Assembly: GCA_026018925.1 (NCBI GenBank)
Contig: JAKSZU010000029.1
Span: forward strand, 7,625,006 to 7,689,005
Source: Tupaia tana
Lineage: Eukaryota > Chordata > Mammalia > Scandentia > Tupaiidae
Direction of reading: 5' to 3'
DNA length: 64,000 nucleotides
The position numbers were made by a program, and so were the translations under genes. Below are positions 57,182-64,000 of this stretch, piece after piece (the first letter of the stretch is position 1; each line of letters opens with the position of its first letter). Below the pieces are notes generated by a model. The model was given only the letters and a program-made list of their open reading frames with translations. It ran no database searches and was not told where the DNA came from.

Positions 57182-58114
57182 ATGAAACCGGGGAATGATA
57201 CAAGAATTTCAGAATTTATTCTTCTTGGACTTTTAGAGAAGCCAGAACTGCAGCCCCTCTTATTTGGGATTTTCCTCTCCTTATACCTGATCACTTTATG
57301 TGGAAACCTACTCATCATCCTGGCCACCATCTCAGACTCCCATTTGCACACACCCATGTATTTCTTCCTCTGTAACCTGTCCCTTGTGGACATGTGTTTC
57401 TCCTCCACTATTGTCCCAAAGATGCTGGTGAATCTACAGACACAGAGCAAGGTCATCACCTATGCAGGTTGCATCACCCAGATATATTTTTTTGTACTCT
57501 TTATAATATTGGATGATTTCCTTCTATCTGCAATGGCCTATGACCGATATGTGGCCATCTGTCAGCCCCTACACTACACAGTCATTATGAACCCCCAGCT
57601 CTGTGCGTTGCTGGTGCTCACATCCTGGATCTTGACTGCTCTGCATTCCTTGATACATAGCTTAATGGTGTTGAGACTGTCCTTCTGTACAGAAGTGAAA
57701 ATCTCCCACTTTTACTGTGAACTTAATCTGGTGGTGCACCTTTCCTGCTCTGACCCCTATCTTAATGATATGGTAATCTACTCAGCAGCTGGACTGCTGG
57801 GTGGTGGAACCCTCACTGGGATTCTTTACTCTTACTCTAAGATTGTTTCCTCCATATTTAGAATATCATCAACTCAGGGGAAGTATAAAGCATTTTCTAC
57901 CTGTGCCTCTCACCTCTCAGTTGTCTCCTTATTTTATTGTACAAGTCTAGGAGTGTACCTTAGTGCTGCTGATAACCAAAACTCACATTCAAGTGCAACA
58001 GCCTCAGTGATGTACACTGTGGTCACACCCATGCTGAACCCCTTTATCTATAGCTTGAGGAATAAAGACATAAAGAGAGCTCTGAGTGACTTAGTTGGAA
58101 GGAAACCATCATAG
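57182..58114 (+). CDS. Family-7 olfactory receptor, intact (OR unit 2)
   Basis: Complete 310-aa odorant receptor, a Golf-coupled GPCR expected in the cilia of olfactory neurons. Start [12 protein letters not shown] has an N-glycosylation site at N5. TM1 GN at 41-42; LHTPMYFFL 55-63; extracellular-loop cysteines C97, C169, C179, C189; [10 protein letters not shown] 118-127; SYSKI 217-221; [17 protein letters not shown] 236-252; [19 protein letters not shown] 283-301. No motif is missing, and the length is normal for the family. The coding region is one exon; its acceptor TTTCTTTGTAG ends at 57168, 13 nt before the ATG. Splicing to the 5' exon at 54831 also joins an upstream in-frame ATG ([20 protein letters not shown]), giving a possible 325-aa form. 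Resembles OR7A/OR7C-type receptors; orthology not tested. Confidence 0.96.
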   Translation: MKPGNDTRISEFILLGLLEKPELQPLLFGIFLSLYLITLCGNLLIILATISDSHLHTPMYFFLCNLSLVDMCFSSTIVPKMLVNLQTQSKVITYAGCITQIYFFVLFIILDDFLLSAMAYDRYVAICQPLHYTVIMNPQLCALLVLTSWILTALHSLIHSLMVLRLSFCTEVKISHFYCELNLVVHLSCSDPYLNDMVIYSAAGLLGGGTLTGILYSYSKIVSSIFRISSTQGKYKAFSTCASHLSVVSLFYCTSLGVYLSAADNQNSHSSATASVMYTVVTPMLNPFIYSLRNKDIKRALSDLVGRKPS

Positions 58115-58227
58115 AATACATTTTATGGTACCAAAGAAGTGTTCTTGTTAGTAGAACTCAGAGCTTCAGACACAGAAGTGATGAAAATCTGATCATATTA
58201 TAAAAGCAAGATTTCTACCTTATTTTT

Positions 58228-58428
58228 AAAGAATTATTTTATTTAACTTTATCTATCTATTATTTATTTATCTATTTATTTATTTATTTATCTATTTGTT
58301 TAAGTTTGATAATAGAGGGACAGAGTGAGTGAGAGAGCAAGAAAAAGGGAAAGTGAGAAAGCAAGTCATCAGGGACCCATACCATGGTCATCCATGTGAG
58401 AGTCCAACACCCCTAACCATGACAGATT
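58228..58428 (-). mobile_element. tRNA-SINE type B, reverse
   Basis: (TTTA)n/(TATC)n tail at 58245-58300, GACAGAGTGAGTGAGAGAGC body, CACCCCTAACCATGACAG end. About 110 bp after the OR stop. Confidence 0.78.
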
Positions 58429-58439
58429 TCTAATTTCCA

Positions 58440-58730
58440 GAAATTGTTCTTTCTAATGATCTCCAGTAACTTCCATAACTTTGATTTTATCTTTTCTATA
58501 CAATTTAAGAACATCACCTTTTTAAGCTTTGTGCTCTGTTGATAGGTTTTTTTTTCCTTTGTTCATTTTTTTTTTTTTATTTTCACAAGTTTATCCTAAC
58601 CATACATTAGAACTACTGGTAAATTCCTTTTCATTTCATGGGGCAACATGGATTTCTCAGAATAATTTTGTCTCAAATGATAAATATTGAGTAATTTTCC
58701 TTTTCTTCTATTAAAAATAATTCTATGCTA
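58440..58730. other. No recognised feature
   Basis: AT-rich flank of OR unit 2 with T-runs; one stretch (CATTTCATGGGGCAACATGG) could be an L1 3' UTR piece but is too diverged to call. Confidence 0.4.
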
Positions 58731-58732
58731 CA

Positions 58733-58748
58733 TATATATATATGTATG

Positions 58749-58795
<47 letters not shown>

Positions 58796-58813
58796 GTGTG
58801 TGTGTGTGTGTGT
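58733..58813. repeat. (TA)n/(TG)n compound microsatellite
   Basis: TATATA and TATG units followed by a TA array and a GTGTGT run. Confidence 0.96.
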
Positions 58814-58879
58814 ATAAATTAATTCTATGTTATACTTCCATTACAGGAACAAAATAACTACACTTGGGAGGGAATCAAA

Positions 58880-59065
58880 AGGAAAAATAAAGAAGCAAAA
58901 TCTTTCAACTACAAAAAAATGCAAAATTATGTTGATGATAATGTGTATGGCAATTTTTTATTTGACTAATATACAGTGTGTTCATACTAAAAATTCATTT
59001 TGTGTGCTGTTATGATATGCAGTAATTGTTAAAAAATAAAATAAACGAAGAAAAAAATTATTACT
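58880..59065 (+). mobile_element. L1 3' UTR end
   Basis: GATGATAATGTGTATGGCAA, TTTGACTAATATACAGTGTG and an A-rich tail match other forward L1 tails here (11560 and 42980). Confidence 0.72.
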
Positions 59066-59073
59066 AAGGAAAT

Positions 59074-59107
<34 letters not shown>
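59074..59107. repeat. (CA)n microsatellite
   Basis: About 17 ACs following the L1 tail. The remaining 190 bp to 59297 have no recognised feature. Confidence 0.93.
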
Positions 59108-59108
<1 letters not shown>

Positions 59109-59296
59109 CAACTATGGTCATTTGTATGATTGTGAATTATAAAGAAATCTGACATCAGAATTTTCCAGTTTTGTGTTCATCATTCCTTGTTATAGCACTA
59201 CCTTAATTGTTCCTAATGTATAGTTTAACAGACCAGTTTGGATGCTAACATTTAATTGTGGTGTTTTTTTTTTCTCATGTTTATAATCCTATCTGT

Positions 59297-59542
59297 TCTT
59301 TTTTTTTTGGAAAGGTTTTTGCTATAGGGCACGTACGCTCACCAGAAGGAGAGAGACAGAAAGCAAGAAATCACCCCCCGGGGCATGGCCACGCCACAAT
59401 CCCTTCTCCACTCTCCTCTCGGGATCTTGGGCATGCACGCACATGCGCCCAGCATGAGTTTAAGCCACCAGGTCTGGAACTCGAACCGCAGTTGACTACA
59501 TGGGAGTCCAGTGACATAGCCATTATACCAACTGCTGGTCCC
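59297..59542 (-). mobile_element. Young tRNA-SINE
   Basis: TTTTTGGAAAGGTTTTTGCT start, ACTGCTGGTCCC head complement; retains CpGs. Probable TSD around ATCTGT. Confidence 0.9.
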
Positions 59543-59574
59543 AATTTTATCTGTACTTTAACCCATGGACACTG

Positions 59575-59693
59575 TGTGTCCATGTTTGCTTGTGGGAGTC
59601 AATAGTCATTAATTTTTGCCAGGACTTTTTTAATACAGATATAAGTCCTGGCAAAAATTAATAACTATCTACAGATTCCCATGAGTACACATG
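59575..59693. repeat. Foldback element with perfect 20-bp core arms
   Basis: ATTAATTTTTGCCAGGACTT (59608-59627) is the exact complement of AAGTCCTGGCAAAAATTAAT (59643-59662), with a 15-bp loop. Imperfect pairing extends outward to CATGTTTGCTTGTGGGAGTC and its counterpart CATGTGTACTCATGGGAATC read in reverse. MITE-like. Confidence 0.8.
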
Positions 59694-59699
59694 CATCTA

Positions 59700-59770
59700 C
59701 TGAGTTGTCAGAAAAATTGATGCATTTTTCTATGCAATGAAAATGCATCATGAGTTTTCTGACAACCCAA
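59700..59770. mobile_element. Mariner-type MITE, 71 bp
   Basis: Ends CTGAGTTGTCAGAAAAATTG and GAGTTTTCTGACAACCCAA flanked by TA (59698-59699 and 59771-59772). Interior GATGCATTTT/AAAATGCATC extends the palindrome. Best preserved of the three copies. Confidence 0.85.
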
Positions 59771-60147
59771 TATTTCTTTCTCTCCATCCTCTCTTTTGTA
59801 GACATGTATTTGACCTCTCCTACCATCTTAAAGTTGCTGGTGAATATACAAACACAGAGCAAGACCATGACTTATGAAGGCTGCATCACCCAGATAACTT
59901 TCTCCTCACCATGATGACCTATGCACACTTTGAGGCCACCTGTCACAGCTTGCATTATACAGTCATCATTAATCTCTACCTCTGGGGACTGCTGGTTCAA
60001 TTTTCTCTGCTTATGTGTTTCCTATCTTTGTTGTTACATAATTTAATGGTTTTGTGGCTGTTTTTCTGTACTACCTGAGAAAGCTGTCAGCATTTCTCTG
60101 AATTTATATCACTAGTCTGCATTGCTTGTTTAGATGCCCGTCTTTTA

Positions 60148-60401
60148 AAATTTTTTTATACTTGCCATTAGGCATGTGCACTCACTGAAGAGAAACAGAG
60201 ACATAGAGAGTAAAAGTGAGAAATCAGCCCCTGGAGGGATTGCCACTCCACAAAGTCCCGTCTCTTTCATTCTCCTTTTAGGATTTTGGGCACATGTGCA
60301 CATGTGTCCAGCATGATTTAAAGTCACCAGCTCCAGGGCTTGAACCACTGTGGTCTATGTGTGATTCCAGTGATAAATCACTATGCTACCAGTTGACCCC
60401 T
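60148..60401 (-). mobile_element. Old tRNA-derived SINE in the OR pseudogene
   Basis: TTATACTTGCCATTAGGCAT start, CTACCAGTTGACCCCTGG end. CpG-depleted. Confidence 0.82.
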
Positions 60402-60414
60402 GGAAACCTCTCTT

Positions 60415-60930
60415 TTTTTTTTTTTTTTTTTTTTTTATTTTTTTATTTATTTTTTTTTATTTTTTATTTTTTTTTTTATTATTATCCATTTTTTTGTTAC
60501 ATTGAATTACATATAACTTTACAGTGTATTACATTGCTTTTTCAAAAGGGAATGCCATGCATGTCAGTCAGTACAGAGACATTAATCTCCCCACTTCAAC
60601 ATTCAATATCTTTCCTATGTTTCCCCCAATCATTATTATTATTATTCTAATTATTTTTTATGATAAACATGATTTTTTTTTCCCTCCAATTATCAGATCA
60701 TAAAGTTCCCAACAATAGGGAACGTAGACTCCACTCAGGGCTGGACCAAGGGTGGGTCTCGTGCAGCCCCGGCCACGGCTCGCGGGGGCAGGCCCCGGCC
60801 ACGGCACGCGGGGGCAGAGCCCGGGTCACGGCACGCGGGGCAGGCCCATGCCACGGCTCGCGGGGCAGACCCCGGCCACGGCACGCGGGGCAGACCCCGG
60901 CCACGGCTCGCAGGGTCAGAGCCCCGGTCA
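60415..60930 (-). mobile_element. SVA-like composite retroposon with GC-rich VNTR
   Basis: Bounded by perfect 13-bp TSDs GGAAACCTCTCTT (60402-60414 and 60931-60943). Read on the minus strand: a GC-rich array (60930-60763) of about six and a half units of 25-26 bp, each resembling GCCGTGGCCGGGGTCTGCCC; a roughly 100-bp unique part; an AT-rich part; a domain containing CTGACTGACATGCATGGCAT and GTAATACACTGTAAAGTTAT; and a long A-rich tail. No protein frame, so non-autonomous; the TSD and A-tail imply L1-driven insertion. A 5'-truncated relative is at 14682-14823. It does not share the local SINE head. Confidence 0.87.
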
Positions 60931-61127
60931 GGAAACCTCTCTTAATGACATGATAAGTTTTGCATCTGTGTAGGTGCATGATGGGACTGTTTCTGGAATC
61001 CCTTACTCTTACCCTAATTTAGTTTGCTCCATATGTGCAGTCTTATTAGCTCATGGGAAGTATAAAGCTTTTTACACCTGTGCCTCTCACCTCTCAGTTG
61101 TGTCTTTATTTTTTTGTGTAAGACAAT

Positions 61128-61328
61128 AAAGACAAAGAGAAAGCTAGGAGGCATCCCCCTAGGGGAAATGGCCACACTGCAATGACTTCTCCTTTATTTC
61201 CTCTTGGAATTTTGGGCACACGTGCACACAAGCTTGGTGTGATTTTCAAGCTGTCTGGTATGAAATCTTAACCGCACAGTTGGCCATGTGGAATCCAGCT
61301 GCCTTAACCTCCATGCCGCCGGCTGGCT
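61128..61328 (-). mobile_element. Old tRNA-derived SINE (duplicated with flank)
   Basis: CAAAGAGAAAGCTAGGAGGC start, GCCGCCGGCTGGCTC end; it holds the same place relative to CTCAACTTGTATTTTGATGA as the SINE at 41722-41968. Confidence 0.78.
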
Positions 61329-62395
61329 CTCAACTTGTATTTTGATGAGTTTTGATGAGTTTGGTCTTAGTCCTATGGATAAACTACACTTGGCAACTGT
61401 AAGTTTATTGGAATTATTTTATTGTCAATATCTGAAGCACAGTGTTTTCCTTTTGCATCCATCATTTACATCTACTTCAGTACCACAATTTCTCTTCTTG
61501 ATAATGTAGACTTTAACATAGTGGTGTGATTTATCATCCCAAGGTATCTCTTTTTCAGCTCAGTATTCACAGTGCTTATGATATTTCTTGCCAAGGAGTA
61601 GGTCAACAAAACTAGCTCATTGAATACATATTCTGTGTGTAGTATTGATAATAAATATATATGAATTATATGTTATAGACTTGAAAAAGGGAAGATAAGA
61701 GTTCTTCAAAAAGTTGGAAGAGTTTCTACAAACATTGGAGGAATGATTTTGTGTTCCAAGTAACAGCAGCTTTACAGTGCTCTCCTCCTGATAGATTACT
61801 AGAATGTAATATATACAAAAGGGCCAAGATTAATACATTTTTAAAGAGATTTTTGTTATAGAGCATGTGGGATGACTAGAGAAACAAAAAGAGAAAAAGT
61901 GAGAAATCTCCCCTGGGGATGGTCACACTGCAATTCCTTCACATCCATTCTCATCAGGATCTTGGGCAAACATGCACATGCTACCAGGTCCAAGACTTGA
62001 AATGTGGTCAGCCATGCGGGAGTACAACACTTCAGTGATATACCAGCTGCTGATTCTGGACTAAAAATGTCTAATGTGACTGTCTGGAATCAGTATGAGA
62101 ACATCAAAGACAATGTTCCTGAAACAACAAAGCATAGATAAGCACTCTGATTTATATATGGAACTCTGAGTCAATGTCTTCTTTAAGAACCATTTTATGT
62201 AGTCTACCAGGAGCACATCAATGTTAAACTATGTCCTAAGAAACTTTGCTGATGCTATAATGAGCTGACCTTATGGAGAACAGAGACATAATCATAATTG
62301 CTGCTACTGAATAAACCTCCGCTATTTGCCAGATAATTTTCAATTAGCTTTAAATACTATAAGCTGCAAAAAGGAAGTGACAGGTCTTTTTTTTT
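61329..62395 (+). other. OR downstream block paralogous to 41969-42160 and 44930-45690
   Basis: AACTACACTTGGCAACTGTA, TTTTGCATCCATCATTTACA, GATAAGAGTTCTTCAAAAAG, GTGACTGTCTGGAATCAGTA and GGAACTCTGAGTCAATGTCT keep the order seen after OR unit 1. Unit 1 carries extra SINEs, L1 tails and microsatellites between these blocks. A SINE is inserted at 61845-62060. No gene seen. Confidence 0.78.
61845..62060 (-). mobile_element. tRNA-derived SINE, diverged
   Basis: AGAGATTTTTGTTATAGAGC start, ATACCAGCTGCTGATTCTGG end. Absent from the paralogous block near 45170, so younger than the duplication. Confidence 0.8.
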
Positions 62396-63085
62396 CCAGT
62401 AAGGCGTATGGAAATCCAAATCCAGGAAATACAAAGAACACAAAATATACACTTTAGCATAAGATCCTCTCCAAGAAACATCATAGCTAAAATGGTACAA
62501 ATGAAAAACATAGGTATTACTCTACAAATGACAAGAGAGAAGCTTCAAGTTACTTACAAGGTTACCCGATTAGGCTAAAATTAGACCTCTCAATTGAAAT
62601 AATGTGGGCAAGGAAAGAATGGGAAAACATATATAAAGCTCTGAAAGAAAAGTAATTTAGGACAAGAATACTCTACCCAACAAGATTATCTCTCAAATGA
62701 AAGGAGAAATAAAATCATTCTCAAATCAACAAAAACTGAAAGGATTCACTAAAAGTAGACTAGCTTTTCAGGAAATTTTTGCAGGAATATTACGTCTGGA
62801 AGACTAAAAGAAGATAAATAAAAGTAGGAAAAGACAGAACAACTTTGAAAAAAATAAGAGTAACAAAATGACAGGAATAAGACCACACATACCAATAATA
62901 ACAATGTTAATGGATTAAATTCCCCAACAACAAAAAAGGAGACATATTGGCTCAATGGATAAATAAAAACAGGACTCCTCCATAGGTTGTTTACAAGAAG
63001 CAACCCTGAACAAAGATATACATAGATTTAAATAAAGGGCTGGAAGAAGCTGTCTCATGGAAATAAAAATGAAAAAAGGGAAAAC
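62395..63085 (+). mobile_element. Old L1 fragment (ORF1 end to ORF2 start), duplicated copy
   Basis: Counterpart of 45690-46420 with the same start (AGGAAATACAAAGAACACAA) and end (GAAGCTGTCTCATGGAAATA). Contains the AAGAAACATCATAGCTAAAA and GACCTCTCAATTGAAATAAT region of ORF1. Confidence 0.8.
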
Positions 63086-63087
63086 TG

Positions 63088-64000
63088 GCCTAGTCCTCCA
63101 CCCCCCCCCCCCCCCCCAGAATACTTAAGCCTGATCTGGGCCAGCTTCCATGAGTAAGCCTGTGCTTGGGTCTTGGGAGCAACTTTGGGACTTTTGGCAC
63201 ACCATCTCCCAGTGCCCTGGCAGCCTGGGCTTGCCCCTCCTGCTGCCCACCAAGATACTTAAGCCTGGTCTGGGCCAGCTTCCTTGAATGAGTCCACACC
63301 TGGTACCTTGGAGCTACATTGGGACTTTTGGTACACCGACGTGCACACTGTACATTACAACATGTAACTTGACCTTCTTCTCTAAGTTGTATCTCCTTAG
63401 CTTGCTGCCACCTTATCAAAAACTGAACATTTAGCAGAGGAGCCAACCACCTAAAGTTACCACTAACTCTTCTGACCTGGATAAGAAGAGTCCTCAAGTA
63501 AGAACACACTCGGGACCTAAGGGTAAAATTTTCTCTATCAGCACTACATAATCTGCTCTGATTAATAGGAAAAAAAATGAATACTGCATCATATGACTAG
63601 AAACCAGCACAGATCTTAAAGAAACATGAGAAAACAAAGTTATAACTCTCCTTCATGTGAGCATAGTAGCCTCTCACCAACAGTGGATAGCACAGAGAAA
63701 TACACAAAAATGTCAGAGAAAAAATTCCAAATATTGATAGTGACAAAACTCAATGAGATGCAAGAGAAAACAGACAATCAGTTTCAGGAAATGAGAAAAT
63801 CATTTCAGGACACTAAAGAGGAATTCTGTAAATAAATAGATATACTAGAAAAGACAAATAGAACATCTGGAAATAAAGAATACGAAACAAGAAATTAAAG
63901 TCTCCCTAGAAAGCATTAACAGCAGATTGGAACATGCAGAATTAAGAATTCCTGACCTGCAAGACAAAGTCTCAAACATAGGCCAAATTAACAAATAGAA
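63088..64000 (+). mobile_element. L1: 5' end of a LINE-1 (L1-5), continues past the window
   Basis: 5' UTR 63088-63625, then ORF1 from ATG 63626: MRKQSYNSPSCEHSSLSPTV, KMSEKKFQILIVTKLNEMQE, NQFQEMRKSFQDTKEEFCK and a stop; coiled-coil-like sequence continues in other frames to 64000. Starts in a run of 16 C after the older L1 fragment. Diverged and inactive. Confidence 0.85.
63118..63345 (+). repeat. Tandem 5' UTR repeat of L1-5 (period about 134 bp)
   Basis: ATACTTAAGCCTGATCTGGG (63121) and ATACTTAAGCCTGGTCTGGG (63255) start two units that both continue CCAGCTTCC and GGGACTTTTGG-ACACC. Confidence 0.83.

Larger units (their letters stand above)
59795..61125 (+). pseudogene. Third family-7 OR pseudogene, split by a SINE and a composite element
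   Basis: Starts in TM2 (CFTSTT-like [20 protein letters not shown]) and includes [20 protein letters not shown] for [53 protein letters not shown]-type TM6. The N-terminus and TM1 are absent, TM7 is lost after about 61125, and several stops and frame shifts are present. A SINE (60148-60401) follows the EC2 segment, and the composite retroposon (60415-60930) sits just beyond it. Its downstream flank matches that of OR unit 1. Confidence 0.85.

Noticed and set aside
60698-60979. GC-rich ORFs over 60660-60980 on both strands
   Set aside because: They arise from the VNTR (low-complexity Gly/Ala/Arg/Pro) and cross the TSD; not protein-coding.

Overview
This is mammalian nuclear DNA, AT-rich and gene-poor, from an olfactory-receptor (OR) cluster heavily rebuilt by retrotransposition. 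The evidence is six L1 LINE copies long enough to show a 5' UTR, about forty copies of one tRNA-derived SINE family with A-rich tails and target-site duplications (TSDs), several intronless retrocopies of conserved mammalian genes, and family-7 OR genes. Ancient MIR and hAT remnants fit a eutherian. I cannot name the species: the dominant SINE is not Alu, B1/B2, Bov, Can, VES or the rabbit C element as I know them.

Layout. 1-9650: a GNAI3 retrocopy split by two SINEs and by a 5.8-kb L1 (L1-1). 9650-17430: an orphan OR 5' exon block (minus strand), L1 tails, SINEs, an HMGN1 retrocopy, and a three-deep nest (old L1, SINE, composite element). 17430-30958: a degraded plus-strand L1 (L1-2) meeting an old minus-strand L1 (L1-3); a young, nearly intact L1 (L1-4, 21933-27785) sits inside L1-3 with a 16-bp TSD, an intact ORF1 and a 5' UTR of 127-bp tandem monomers. 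30958-32270: a 5'-truncated OR pseudogene abutting an inverted OR 5' region. 35400-46430: OR unit 1 (5' exon, intron, coding exon 39571-40528, downstream block). 47000-53640: an L1 (L1-6) carrying a PUM3 retrocopy. 54185-58440: OR unit 2 (5' exon, TATA-like site, complete 310-aa OR at 57182-58114). 59570-63085: foldback elements, a third OR (pseudogene) interrupted by an SVA-like composite retroposon, and a downstream block paralogous to that of unit 1. 63088-end: the start of another L1 (L1-5).

Only the OR genes look like working host genes. Both have a separate 5' exon with a consensus GTGAGT donor and a coding exon with a matching acceptor. Three paralogous 5' exons contain an ATG exactly 32 nt before the donor; in both OR genes this ATG would read in frame into the receptor. 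OR unit 1 has lost the usual ATG, so the upstream exon could supply its start.

Most interesting points: (i) an undescribed-looking composite retroposon with a GC-rich roughly 26-bp VNTR at its 5' end; (ii) six L1 copies, each with a different tandemly repeated 5' UTR (periods about 217, 195, 119, 127, 134 and 124 bp), implying serial replacement of L1 promoters; (iii) a possible split-start architecture in the OR genes. All calls were made by eye; no alignment or database search was run.
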